From Lindgomyces ingoldianus (lineage: Eukaryota > Ascomycota > Dothideomycetes > Pleosporales > Lindgomycetaceae): a stretch of DNA of 64,000 nucleotides. Location: contig NW_022985243.1 of the NCBI RefSeq assembly GCF_010093535.1, positions 1 through 64,000 on the forward strand. The letters run 5' to 3'. Positions 34,422-46,865 of the stretch are shown here, one piece after another. Position 1 is the first letter of the stretch. The number at the start of each line of letters is the position of its first letter. Under the pieces are notes generated by a model, which did no database searches, was not told where the DNA came from, and saw nothing but the letters and a program-made list of their open reading frames with translations. The translations under genes and the position numbers were made by a program.

Positions 34422-37413
34422 GTAACCAATCGGGCCCAGCCCGCCCCTACAGCCAGACTAGCCACTATGGTAGCGTCACTGACCCGTACAGTTCGTTAGG
34501 CCCTTGGAATGCTGTCGGTTTCGAATTATTTGTCTTTTGCACGAGTGCTCTAAGTTAAAATTTTGGATTAGAGGGGCATCTGGTGCACGCTACTCTTTTT
34601 GGTGCTGCTTTATAATGGCCTCCATGAATGATTAGTATTAAAGGCCCTGGAATTTCGAAAAGAGATCTGATATCTAGTAGACCGTTTGAATAACCTGCAC
34701 CACGAAAAAGGCAGGTAAAGTACAGGAAAGTGGAGGTTGTGGAGACGAATACATAAAGGACGGAGTGGAATCTGTGACCCCGCGCACGCGCGATAATTAT
34801 CAATCATGCCATTTATCATCGCGGTCACTATCTTGCTTCACCTTCATCTTCACCTTCACTTTCCCTCTCCCTCTCCAGCCCCTGCCATTTGCCCTAGCCA
34901 TGTACTTCGTTCTGTCCTCCCGTGTCCCTCATCACCCAGTACCAATCCCATCCAAATATCGCCGAGTGCTGCACCTCGTGTTTGCCCCATGTACATAGAG
35001 CAAAATTAGGTCGGACCCCGTTACGTAGAAAACAGCATTTCCGACTCACTAGAGTAAAAGGAAATGAATTTATAGACCATGGCGAGAGAAGACATGAAGC
35101 TGGTGGTGAGAAAGAAAAAAAGCTAATCGTACCGAAACGCTACCGAAGTGAAAATTGTGGGATCGGACTGGTGGAATGAACAGGATGGGACCGAGACGCG
35201 TGGCACAGGTTGTATGAGATGGAGAGATAAGATCGCCCAATTAACTCAACCACAATTAAATTCGCCGCACCCGCACCTCCGGATCGGGCCGAGCCGGTAA
35301 ACGTGGCTTCTTCAGGCATCCCCCGGAAAGTTAACGAAAACCTCCTCCCCGGGGCTTGTATCAGATCACGATTGATAACAGCAACTATGTCTTCCGAAGT
35401 ACTCCCGAGGCCTCCGCATATCTTATCTTTAGCACACACCAGACCTTTCCACCTTTCCATTCTCTCCCGACCAGTTCAGTTGTGTCCGTCTCATGTGCCC
35501 AAGGAAATATATAATAATTTGCCTTCAACACCGTAAGTTCAGTGTACGGCGCTTCCCCCTCTTCCCTCCACTTCTTTAGCTGTGGCCTGAGCTTCCCCCC
35601 TATCGGGCAATTCATCCCCACTATGTTGCCATTTTCCTACACTATCTGCCCCCCTTGTGTCTTCATTTTCGCCCCGAATCTAACTGGCCATCATCCTGCC
35701 ATTATTGTTGGACAACTCGAGTATACCCTAAATTTCTACTAGGGGGAGATATATATGGCTCCTCCTATATTTCGAGTTGATGCGCCAGCTGGGGGTCGAA
35801 GAGTCCTTAGGTGCGATGTTTATCCGCTTAGTTCACATCGCGACGCTGATAGCTGCCACACCAGCCATGCAAGTATCACATTGTGTCCTGAAGATTTTAC
35901 AACTTCATCTCGTCGCCCCCTATCCATCCTTTTGTCGAGCCTCGGTTCTAGCTACCCCGGGCTGAGCGACGCGCATTACCCCTCGCTCGTAGCTCCCAAG
36001 TCCAACCTCCCCACGGACCGCATTGCGTCCCCTGGCAATGATGACGATGATATGGACGCAAATGAGGCTAACCCCAACTGCTCGGTCCCAAACCCCGCCA
36101 TAGTGGACCAGAAACTCCGAGACCTGACTATCGTTGATCTCAGCTTCGGATTCATCACCGACGCGCAATGGCCAGAGTCCTCTAGGTGGAACTTCTATAT
36201 AACCTGGAATTCTATGATAGATATATCACAACGCAGGAGTTATTGCGACAAATTTTACAGGGGTGAATGAACATATACAGGTGAGCGAGTACATGACTCA
36301 ACAGGCTTTCCGAAGAACTGTCACACCCCCTTGCATCATGCAAAGAACTTATAGACCGGCGCAAATGCGGAAAATACCACCAAATACGACTCCTTTCTCC
36401 TTGTAACCTTTCGGCCTGTTTTCAAGGGCATGCATGTCGATGACCCTGTGCTCTTCCTTACCATTTCGCGTCTCCCATGAATCTTTGATTGTCATACCGA
36501 AGAGAACAGTACAGGAAACAAGATTTTTCCTGACTCTGAGAAGCTGGCCGAAGAGCCGTCGTACAGTCAAAGAAGCTCCTGACAGGGATTTTGAAGAGGA
36601 ACCAGATTGAACGAGAATTGTTAGGCGCGTGCGGGAGAGTGTAGGGCGTAGTTTGTATTGGGATAGGGTAGTAACGAAAGGCATGTTTTTAAGAGTATAT
36701 ACTTGAGATGTGATGGCAGATGAGAACGTTAAGTGTGAAACGCGAGCCGAGTCTTCCACGTTAGTAAAGGCAGGATTACCGGACCACACTCATAAGTACG
36801 AGGGGCCATTGTTATCTGTTCCTCCCACGGGTAGTTTGATAGGTGTGGCTTGTCCTGAATTGTAGGACCGATGCACTATAAACTTTCAAGTATGTCTATT
36901 CAGCTCGCGATGCTTTCAACCTAGACCAGGCTATGTAATGTGCCCCAGTGCCCCAATCCTCCCAGAAGACCGTAACAAGAGAAATTCACTGTACCGTCCA
37001 CTCAGTTGCGTTTACAGGAAAAGACACATCACGTATAGAAATATGCAAGGAAAGTTATAGTGCAGTGGTAGAATCCACAGTTGATTATTGTATTTAGAGA
37101 GGCTGCTCATGGTGATTTATCATGGCCGAGGTTTCAAGATCTCTGTCGAGAAGACTGATCACTTCTTCCGTAACTCTGCAAGCTATTGGATCATTCTCTA
37201 CTACCACCAGTCGCGACTCAATCCTTGCTAACTAGGCTTCATCGTTGGTCAGTCTCTGTCATCTTTAGAGCACCAATCTAAATTTCCACGTAGACTTCAG
37301 TCTGCGGTATGGAGTATCTGGAGGCAAATATGAACCTTTACCGATTGCTAGTTAATCACTTGGATTTATTTCGCTTCATAAATTTCTACGGCGCTGTTCC
37401 TCCGTCTTAGAAC
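34422..37413. other. 3-kb region without a confidently supported gene
   Basis: The longest frames are 171 codons at 35,755-36,270 (plus; an acidic stretch, DDDDMDANEANPN, no known domain) and 146 codons at 36,349-36,789 (minus; no known domain). Neither shows a signal peptide, family motif or splice-supported extension that I can trust. A CT-rich tract is at 34,838-34,885. The region may hold a lineage-specific or decayed gene, but I cannot show it. Confidence 0.4.
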
Positions 37414-38860
37414 TTATCCTTTTTTCCGGGTCCCCTCATCTTGCATGGTAAGAAACAGCGCGATTGCAAGTGCCACAGAACCAGCCACCATAGTAACTCC
37501 AGAGAAGACAATTAATCCCATCAAATCTTGCTGCTTGGAAATGGCTCCCTGGATGGGCAAGCCAGTGAGCGACGCAATGGCAACGACAGCAAAGTAGGTT
37601 CCGAGCATGGCGCCTAGATCGTGCGTGTGACCGCCTGCAACTTCGACGAGGCACGGCGTAATGAGCGAAACAAAAGCGCCAGAGAAGAATCCAAAGAAAA
37701 GAGCGAAGACAACAAGGCCACCGAGAGATTGGTAGTAATCGATAGGCAGCCATATGATGAGGACAGCGAGACCAGATAGGAAGGCACAGGCAGATATGAC
37801 GCGGAGGTGGCCAACACGGTCAGAGTAGAGGGGTGGGAGAACTCTACCAAAGATGGATGCAGCGCTGGAGGGGGAGATTAGCGATAGTTACAGGAAAGCG
37901 TGGTTCTGGAGGTTAAAACTTACTTGAGAATGGAGACGGTGTATGGGGCTACGTTGTATGTGCTCTTGGTCTGATCTGCGAAGAGTGGGAGGTAATTGAA
38001 AGGTCCAAAGAGTCCCCAGAAGAACATGAAAGAGCCCCCGACGAAAAGGAGGTAGGGCGGCTTTTTGAACACGGCGACGCTAAGGAGCGTTCTCCGTCCC
38101 TCCCAGCCTTTCGGTTTCATGGGAGGTACGACGAGGACGTTGGCAACGAGCAGTAGAACCCCGATCATGAGCGCAGTCCATCGCATAGCCGGCCTAAACC
38201 CGATCTTCTTGAAGAGCTGGGCCATGAAAATTGGGAATATCACACCGCCTGGATAATGGACGTGTTAGTTATTCAGTCCATTGGCTAAGTACAGAGATTC
38301 GACATACCGACAGAGGAGCCACTCGCGACGACTCCCACTGCAAATGCCCTCTTCCTCTTAAAGTATTGGCTCGCAGCTACCAATCCCGGAACGAAGACGC
38401 CCGCCGCGCCAAACCCGAAGCACAAGCTTTGTGCCAAGAAGATCTGCCAGTACTGCTTGGCGAAGCTCAGACTCACCAGACCTACCACAGCAAGAATTGA
38501 GGTCGGCATGAGGATAGCGCGCGGGCCGAACATGTCCACGATCATGCCAACGGGCTGTGAGAGAAAGAACATGAGGAAGAGCTGCATAGTCAAAATCCAT
38601 GATATGGACGACGAGGATTTGGATTTGAGGATATCGGTCTCATAGATGAGCTGGAAGGTACCAAGAGCGTTGATGAAGCCAAATGAGCAAAACTGGCAGA
38701 GCCAGCCGGCAATGACCGTCTGCCAAGCGTCTCTTCCGCCATCTGGAGGCGTGAAGGCTGCCGGTGACGGGTGTGGCGCTTCTTCCGCACGTGACTCTGC
38801 ATGTTGATGCTCGTGCAGTTGCGCCACGTGTGCAGGCTCTGTTTGTTCGTGGCTTGGCAT
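37414..38860 (-). CDS. MFS transporter, monocarboxylate-transporter-like
   Basis: Three exons (minus): 38,860-38,308; 38,248-37,924; 37,864-37,414, giving 442 aa. Both introns are 59 bp with good signals (GTATGT...CTAAC...CCAG; GTAAGT...CTAATC...CCAG), and the frame is kept. The start is the ATG of MPSHEQTEP. The soluble N-terminus (about 45 aa, His/Glu-rich) is followed by PPDGGRDAWQTVIAGWLCQF, the fungal MCT-like signature (PDGG.xAW), and about 12 hydrophobic segments, including TVSILNAASIFGRVLPP and the loop PLYSDRVG. The family contains plasma-membrane carriers of monocarboxylates, riboflavin and secondary metabolites; the substrate is unknown. It lies 950 bp downstream of a P450 on the same strand, which favours a metabolite-export role. 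Confidence 0.9.
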
Positions 38861-39812
38861 CGCGAAATGTCGCGCCCGTATCTTAATGTTCGACCGAATG
38901 CTCAGAAAGCAGGAGAGAGGAACAGCGCCGTAATAACTGAAGAAAACGAAATGGATAATTACATACGAAATGAGGAAGGAAATGAAATGGCGTTTGTTGT
39001 CGAATTTTAGCGTCAGAGCGTCGCCGGCTCGGAGCGCAGCTAGGCTCTCGGCGCGAACGAACACGCGAGCCGAGAGCGATAGTTGCGAGAGCCGTTTCGT
39101 GTAACGGCGAAGTCCCGAGTGTAGTACAACAACAGCCCTGAATACGAAAAGTCCGGAGCGTTATTATGCCCCATATTGCATGTGAGCTGAGGCTCAGCTG
39201 AGGGTGTGTGTGCGTCGCCCGAGCACCCAGCAAAACACAGCCCAGGGAGCACGCCCTCGAACCGACCTCATAGGCCCGACAGCCAGTCGCCGAAAACGGT
39301 GGCGCATTTCCAATAGCAGTGCTCGGCGATCATTCTCGGAAGCAACCGCAGACAAAAAGTGCGCAAGCTGATCGGAACTACGGACCGTCCGCAGGCCACC
39401 ATCCTTATTCTAACGTCGTGGAACCTTGAAGTCGAGCGCCCCGTATTCCGCAGCTTCACAGGACATAGTAAGAGAGCCAGGGGGGGGGGACTAGCCAAAC
39501 CCATTGAGTACGCTCCAACCGTGAAGTGGCTCGTGCCATCGGCCACGTTTTGAAAGTCCCACAGCATAACGTCGGGCCATTGGTTCTCGACCCAACCAAA
39601 CCTTCGGGAACCTTTTCTCCATGTCCTGCCTTACTCCATGGGGCTCCCCCTTCGTGAAGCACCGACATATCCAAATATCAAACGAGCGAGGAAATGAGTT
39701 TGGCAATTTTTATTCCCGCTTGCGTCAGGTGAACCCCGCTCGCACTCAGAACTAATAACAATAACACTAATACACTCCAATCCCATTACGTCATAATGAC
39801 CCAGCGGCTGAT
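38861..39812. promoter_or_regulatory. Intergenic region between MFS and P450 genes
   Basis: It holds the MFS promoter and the 3' end of the P450 gene. Balanced composition and no repeat. Open frames here are overlapping, without domains. No specific regulatory site is recognised. Confidence 0.4.
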
Positions 39813-41713
39813 TCAAATAGGAACAAATCGCACGCTTTGGGCAGGCGTGACGGTGAATCGATCCTTCCTCGTATCCACCATCTTCTGCTCGTCGCCCTTG
39901 GTCACCCCAACCGTCTCCAACTCCCACTCCTTCAAGACTGCCATCAAGAACGTCTTCATAATAATGCCAGATACATTCTTACCAATACATTTCCTACTCC
40001 CGAGCCCGAATCGGAGGAAACTCCACCGGTACGCCTGGAGGGTCAGCCGTTGGAAGCGCTGAGGTGAAAATGCCGTCCCAGAGACACCCCCGCTGTTCCA
40101 AACTGGTGACTGAGTATTCAATCTCCACCAGTCGATGATACAGGGCGTTCCAGCTGGGATGCTGTATCCACCGACTGTCATGTCGGAGGTAGCATACTCA
40201 GGGAGTGAGAACCCTGTTTAGAGTGTCAGCTCTATCAACTAGGAGTAAGACGCAATGCAACATCTAGGAGTAACTTACATGCTGCTGGGCATAGCCTTAT
40301 TGATTCCATGCATGCGAACTCCAGCAGCGTGTCCGTCTTTTGAAGGTATGCCTCGGGATCGGCAGTATGGCCAAGGACCTCGGCTCGCAAGTCAGTCTGT
40401 GCAGGGACGTTGCGGGCCAGGTTGATGAGCAAAAAGGCTAAAACCGAGGAAGTGACATCGATATTAGCGAAGAGGATTTCATCAATCGTATGGAGGAACT
40501 ATCACGGCTGATCAACACGATATTTCTCCTTACTATGATCGGTAAGTACACTTACTTCTCGCTCCGTTATGGCTCCATTGAGAACTGATGGATGCATTTT
40601 CGCTACTGGACATGATAATCCTTCCTAGAAGAATAATAATGAGCAAAGATCGCTCGTTTTCCATGCGCTGTCAAACTCACCGCCTCTGCAGTCTGGATCA
40701 TCTTCAGGTTGAAGACTCGCCACTCCCTCTCGAACTCGTCCATTTGGCTCTTCGATTGGCTTGGCAGCAAAGCGAATAGCCTGGACCTTTCTCGCTTCCC
40801 AAAGAATGCTTTGAACACGACTTTCTCATGCAATGCATTCAATTGGAGAAGCTCTTCAAACGCGGCCTCGGACAGGGCATCTCCATACAAAATTAATGCA
40901 ACTAACTTGAAGGGCAGGATCCTGCAAGCAGTAGAGGCATCCAATACGAACTCGGAGCCAGGAACACCGTTGCCAAATTTAGCAACTGTGGATGGGAGGT
41001 CTTTCATCCAAGCAGCGACTTCGCGCGAAAACGTGGATCGCAAATCCATGGCCATTTGGTGCGAAAGGTGTGGATCAAAGACCTTGCGCATCGTCTTCCA
41101 TTTATCGCCATTCAAGACGCCGACGCTAGATCCAAGGACTCTGTCGAAGTACGGCCCCATGCCCATATTGGGCGGTTTTGCGTGGCCTGTGGAAGTTAGG
41201 TGGTGATGGCGGCCCTTTCCGGAAACATGCGCACCTTTAGTCTCCCGCCCATAGAAGTCCTTCACGTGGTTGGGACAGCTCAAGACCACTTCAGGTTTGC
41301 CATCATTCCACGTAATGTACGGCTCATCACCAGCGATGGCAGTGCCCTGCTCGGAGACTTCATGTCTACATCTTGCCTCAGTCCAATGAGACTGGAGAGA
41401 ACAAAGAGACCCCTTACCCATTGCTGAATCGCAAGAAACGTGAGTTGAAGGAGAGTTCCTTCATTCGATTGCCTTGGGCATCTTTGAAATATCCAAGACG
41501 CTGGGCCAGTACTTTCGCTACTTGGTAGCGGAGGAAATTCTACCAAACATGACTATTAGTTTGTTGAATCGTGAAATTTTTAGTGTTGTGGCTCACATAT
41601 TGGTCGTAAACATAGATTGCCAAAACTATGAGGCCCACGGCAAGGCAAGTGCCGTACGCAGACTTTGGAATCGTGCCAGCAAGATTGATTTGCTCAATGT
41701 GGGAAGGCATCAT
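39813..41713 (-). CDS. Cytochrome P450 monooxygenase, six exons
   Basis: Exons (minus): 41,713-41,597; 41,539-41,418; 41,365-40,681; 40,624-40,556; 40,498-40,279; 40,213-39,813. They sum to 1614 nt, 537 aa. The five introns are 52-65 bp, each GT...AG, and together they remove every in-frame stop. Residues about 17-32 (YGTCLAVGLIVLAIYV) form the ER membrane anchor. The oxygen-binding helix I region reads FANIDVTSS (about 340-348). ExxR is ESIR (396-399). SPQRF resembles the PERF region. The haem loop is FGLGSRKCIG with the ligand Cys at about 480. All P450 landmarks are present, so it should be active. Helix I has ANIDVTSS instead of the common AGxDTT. It resembles P450s of fungal secondary metabolism; the exact CYP family is not assigned. 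Confidence 0.92.
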
Positions 41714-42917
41714 TGCATAACAAGTTCTGAAGCGAAGTTTGACAGTAAAATGTGCTTTTTGTAACGGAAACTGTTTGATTTTTGTGAGGGATAGAGGGGA
41801 GGAGTTAATTTATTATTCAAGGTAGGCAAAGACGGCGGAGTTCGGGGAAGTTCAGATGTAACTTCATTTAAAACCTCGTAGAGCGTTGGACGTGGGTAGT
41901 AGCTGCATGCTGCTGCTAGAGCATCAACGTAACCCGACGGCCAGGCTACAGCTCGCTAACCCCGGTCCTGTAACTAACGTGGGAGCTGGGAGTGGATGAG
42001 ACGTCCTTGCGTCACCCCCACCCAGGCAGCCGTGAGATATGCCGGGGCTGAGGGATTCTTCATCTGATAATTTTTCTAACTATCCAAAGGGAACTCTCGG
42101 GCAATTTCTCAATAGCTTTTCTAAAACAACCTTGGTCAGAGGTTGGGAGGGATCGGCAAGACCCGAGTATAACGTCAGAGGAAATGTTGGCGTATGATAG
42201 CGAGCAGGCAACTGTTACTTCAAGTGGCTGATCCAAGCAGCTTTTAATGCTCTGGTAGTACATGTACTATCAGGTTCACCGGCGATTATCCCCTGTTGTC
42301 CTAGAGAGGAATTCATAGACGATCACGAAAATTCTGTTGAAGAAGTCCGTTCGTATTTATGATAGTTAGATTAATTATTGAAAACGTAGATCCCTCAGAA
42401 AGAAATAGGACATCCAGATCTAGAAAGTTAATAACAACCTCTTCAAACCTTACTCCGGGCCCATTGCGTAAGACCTTTTAGGCAGTGCATCATCTATGCC
42501 CTGTCAATCCCTTATAGCATACACGAGATACGATCTGATAGCCCTGGAGTTGGGTTCCTCATTGGCCTTCTTACTACCCCCGAAGTTGTATCGGCCTTTT
42601 ACGAGACATTTTATGGTGCCTAGACCACACGGTTATCATAGCTGCTCTCAAAACTCGCCGTCTCGGTAATGTCCTCAGCTGTCCATGCAAGGATAATTGC
42701 GTGGCACGACCCCGCCTTGACTAGGAAAGATGTATGTGGAAAGCACCACGCACGAGCAAAGAGGAAGGTGTTGATCTTCAAGCTAAAGAGAGTCTGGGGA
42801 TCTGCAACATATAACTCGGTCGAAACGGTCAGTCCAACCCGATATATCCAAGTTCTCAGTCAGTGAAAAGATTATCCGCACACTTGTCGACAATAGCTTC
42901 AACTTTCAGTCTTTATC
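41714..42917. promoter_or_regulatory. Divergent promoter region, P450 / uncharacterised gene
   Basis: 1.2 kb between the P450 start (minus) and the 659-aa gene start (plus). A short upstream ATG frame (ATGCAATGA) overlaps just before the P450 start. No known operator is recognised. Confidence 0.4.
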
Positions 42918-44949
42918 ATGACCTCACTCTTGTTCCCCACCTCAGACCACCCCGCAGGGGCAAGGAGAAAACCAGATTATGCCCCGTTCATGAGCGACGT
43001 CGCCCGTGCCGCATCTGATGCTGCGGATGCTTTGAACCTCTTCCGCAGGCTGGTCGAAGGCACTGTTAGTGGGGCAGATTCGGCAGGATTCATGGCCTTC
43101 GATGCTCATGGAGGCGATACTGGCTGCCAACTTCGGGCCGGAATGATGCTAGAGATATTCATTCTTCATCGGTACTTCTTCACAGATATGCCAGATACCT
43201 GGAAAAGCGTACGGCTCTGGATCGATGAGTCTACAACCAAACTTCAACTAGTCCATGAGAACGCCAAGCTCGCTTGTATGAACCTGATTAGAGACAAGGT
43301 CCATCCGAATAGGATTGGACTTTCCACGACTGAAGATACGCCCGAGAATATGCTTAGAGTTCTTGGGTGGGAGATTGGGTCCGAAGCACCGTCCCTGGCC
43401 AGCACCATCCGTCAGTCCCTCGACGTAAAAGAGAATGAAGCTTTGAAAAGATCTTCTGTCCTCTTCCATCATTTTTCAGCCGCTAACACAACTCGGACTG
43501 ATGGACGTCAATCCCCATCAACAGTATCAGCTGTATCAGACAATACAATGTCGGCGTCAACTGCAAGCACTGAGATATATCTCGGAGAAAGCACCATGAC
43601 GACACCGCCACATAGCATAGCAAGAATTGACGAGCCTTGTCCCAGCCGACGGAAAATTAGGCACGAAATTATCGAACCAGCCCCCGAAGCAAGCACAAGG
43701 ATCCAAGCCTTCATTGAACAGGAAGTGCCTCTCGTGACGGCATGGGATCCACTCAGCATCCATACAGTCGCCCGGTTTGTAGTTTTCTGCTACGTCCTAT
43801 CCAAATATAAGATCTTCTCGATTGTCAACGGCACAGTTGGTGCACGCTTGGCACCTGAGAATGCTGCAGAAGCGTCATACAGTTTCATCCGGCCTTACAC
43901 AGACAAAAAGAAGCGGCCAGGGAAGCCACAGAGGACCCTGAGGGAGCTCGCCGAACTGCAGTCCTGGCTCTCTGATTTGAGCTGCGCGTGGCAGCGCTCG
44001 TTGGCACAGCGCTCAATTCAGACTATAGATATGGAAAGGCGAGTAAACGCTAGTATTTCACAACAGTGGGAGTGCTTGCTAACACATCCCAGACTTATCA
44101 TGAGCAGTGTGCAGCAGTCTGACAAGGGTCTCGTTTCCATGGCGTGCTATCCCGGATATCTTCTCGCAAGAGAAACGTGGGCTAGTATGAACTTCACACT
44201 GCTACTAATCGACCGGCACTTCTGTAATGATAGCGGTATGTCACAAAGTATAAATCAGCAGTGCCACTCAGCTAATCGTTTATGCAGGCTTCCACTATAA
44301 TGTCTTCACTGCCACCATGGGGTCTCCGACCTTGACATGTCCATGCCATCTACACCCACTCGGCCTCAAGGTTACCTGGGCGCTAAACCAAATTAGCCTA
44401 GAGGAGCTTATTAACGATGCAGATTCCATTCGGCCTCACCTCGTAATCATGGGTAATAGTATCAACGGAGGTCATGCCGAGTACATGCAGCGCTTTGCAG
44501 ACAAGGCCAGGCCACATAATTGCCCTACAGGCGTACCGTGCACAGAGAATGAAGCGCATGTTAAAAAGCTTTTGGAGGCGGATCACGATCGTCTTGCGCT
44601 TTCGTTCTTCGCCTCGCACAAGGCTTACGCCTTCCCAGTCTCCGATAAGGACGGCAGGGAGAGTGATAGTGATCACCCTGAAATCGCATTCGTCGAACGT
44701 CGTATGGACACCTGGGCTGACACTATTGAATTATATGTCGGAGGCAAGGTCGCAGCACCCGCGAAGTCGCTGAAGGAAAGTTGGAGGCTTAGTAGAGGTG
44801 AAGCTAACGAGATGGGCACCGGAGCCGGGAGTATGCACATATTTGCATGGCAACATGCATTTTTGGAAACAAAGGGACGCGTTGCTAGGCGAATTCAGAA
44901 GTGGATGGAAATTGGTGAATTGATGCCATTGCATGCGCCGATTAGTTAA
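42918..44949 (+). CDS. Uncharacterised 659-aa protein, one intron
   Basis: Exons 42,918-44,235 and 44,288-44,949, with a 52-bp intron (GTATGT...GCTAATCG...TGCAG) that joins ...RHFCNDSG to FHYNVFTATMGSP in frame; the sum is 660 codons including the stop. There is no signal peptide or membrane segment. The N-terminal part is helical (DVARAASDAADALNLFRRL). A Ser/Thr-rich, probably disordered linker (about 185-240) follows, then a second helical part with an Arg/Lys-rich run. The C-terminal part includes CPCHLHPLGLKVTW and a GNSINGGHAEYMQRF motif. I do not recognise a family. The size, with an ordered-disordered-ordered layout, could suit a regulator or a lineage-specific fungal protein, but no function is claimed. 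Confidence 0.75.
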
Positions 44950-46654
44950 GTACATGAGAGTTTCTTGTAGTCATGGACAGAAAGGGATCAGATGTTCTGC
45001 CACGGTATTTTGTGTCCCGTTGTGAAGAAAATTGACCCAATAAGCTATGTTAGTGCTATTTACCCGGCATTTTCTAAGTATTATTGCTAACCCGAATGAA
45101 ACGCTTGCTAAAGAGGGAAGTAAAGCCTTAATGCAACATTATTATTAAGGAGAATGCTTATCTACTTAACATTGAAGCCATGAATTGCAAAAATATCTCT
45201 AGAATGTAAATTTCCATAACCTCGAACTGTAACCTCTAATTCTAAACATCGAAGCCGAGATATAAGCTTCTATACGCCCTGGTCCCTTCCCACCTCCAAG
45301 CGTTAGGATAACGAAGCCAAACTACAGGTAAGGCATGATACAAGGCCAAGCAGAAGAACATGTGGAAGTGAAGGTTCAGCCCGAAGTCACCTTGTTATGC
45401 CACAGGCCATACAGGTAGACCTCATCCTCTGCGGTTGATCCTCTACACAACACATGACTTCCTTCCTCAAGCTCCAACCACAGCACGAATCTTTCACTAG
45501 TTGTCACTGTAATGCCGATATACCTTCACTAAACAGTTTTAAACGCACGTACGACGAAATCGAAGCAGAAATAACCTCCAAAGTTATAGTGAAGAACCCT
45601 CGACTGCTGATCAACCTGCCTGACGATTGCTCATCTACTCTACATTCTTCCGTACATAGTAAGAGAGTGCTCCTGAAGCATGAGCTGAATATAGATGCTA
45701 TGAAATGAATATACAGTAAGATGATAGATTGTCGGAATGAAACCGTTGTCGCGCTCGAAGCTCGAAGCGCGACTACTTGGATGGGCGTTGAACTGGTTTT
45801 GTGACGGAGAGGTTGACGACCTTAAAGCCACCACGCAGAAACATTCCGTGGTATTCCTCAAACTGGAAGCAGAGTCATTTTGTGGTGGAGGTGCTCGTCC
45901 TACTATAGGATGTAGAGGTTGTGCAACCATTTTGTCCGTTGGGCATATAGCCTTTCAAGGGAGGTAAGGGGGGACGAGTTATGAGAGGAGTCATGTATTG
46001 TCAGTCTACTAAGGGCCTTAACAGCTATGTAATTTATATAGTGTCTGGAACGCTAACCTCAAGGTTAATTAGGCGATGCATCGTAGAGGCCCCCAGGTTT
46101 TTAGAACATGCTTGATAGGAAGAGAAGCTGGCACGGAGATAGGTAAAGTTTACGGGAAGCAGGGTCGCTGCCACTAAGGTTTGAATATGAAATAGAACTG
46201 TGCTTTGTTAGCCGTCCCATCAAATATGGACCCCTAGGGTATCGGCGGTCCTAGGGGGCAGACCGAGCAGGTTTTTAGTATGAGTTTTTAGGGATGCAGC
46301 CGATTCAAGAGGATAGGGCCACAAGCTCCAGAGAATGTCGGCTGCACCTAGGGGTAGCCTAGCTTTGTGAGTTATCGGAAAGATGTTCAAACAGAGAGGT
46401 ATCGGTCTAAAAAACACGCGTAGATCATAAAAGTAGTGGCTTTAAATGAGATCACAATTTCTCATGCCGAGACCAGCAATGGTGCCGGATATATGGCGGA
46501 TTCCTCCAGTATATGCTTCTGAGGGAACGAAACCGGTACAAAGGAAGATGGGCTTTAAGAAGTTGTAAGCTCCAAGGGTTAGGAATGGGGCTGAAAGCTT
46601 CTGTAGTTAAATGTTTAGAAAACATCCAAGCAGCGCAAGGGATAATAGAAGCTT
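44950..46654. other. Spacer with a weak small frame and inverted repeats
   Basis: A possible 84-codon plus-strand frame at 45,454-45,708 (MTSFLKLQPQHESF...) has no domain and is left uncalled. At 46,227-46,365 there are nested inverted repeats: cccctaggg against cctaggggg, and gcagccga against tcggctgc around a 40-bp loop. Otherwise nothing is recognised. Confidence 0.45.
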
Positions 46655-46659
46655 GATTC

Positions 46660-46865
46660 TGTCGCACGTGTCTCACGCGATATCATACACATGTACTACA
46701 CTATTCACTCATTAGGCATAGCTCCTCTCTTGTACAGTATATAGTTAGCCTAGAGCTCTATTAAGCTTCTTAGACCTTATAATACACTTGTTTAATCTAC
46801 TTTATGTAAATCTTACTACCTTGTTAACTTGCTTCCTATATAACCCCTTTTTAGCTTATGTAAGA
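46660..46865 (+). repeat. copia-B 5' LTR
   Basis: TGTCGCACGTGTCTCACGCG...CTTATGTAAGA, 206 bp, with a central TACAGTATATAG TATA-like box and a CACGTG palindrome near its start. Confidence 0.88.

Noticed and set aside
35755..36270. 171-codon plus-strand frame
   Set aside because: No domain, signal peptide or splice-supported extension; another frame overlaps with equal plausibility. Mentioned in the spacer entry but not called.
36349..36789. 146-codon minus-strand frame
   Set aside because: No recognisable family and no supporting context; it could be chance in balanced DNA.
41540..41596. An in-frame stop (TAG) near the P450 N-terminus as a loss-of-function mutation
   Set aside because: The stop lies in a 57-bp segment with a GTGAGC donor, CTAAT branch and TAG acceptor, so it is an intron whose length happens to be a multiple of three.
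45454..45708. 84-codon frame starting MTSFLKLQPQ
   Set aside because: Short, without domain or signal peptide; left uncalled.
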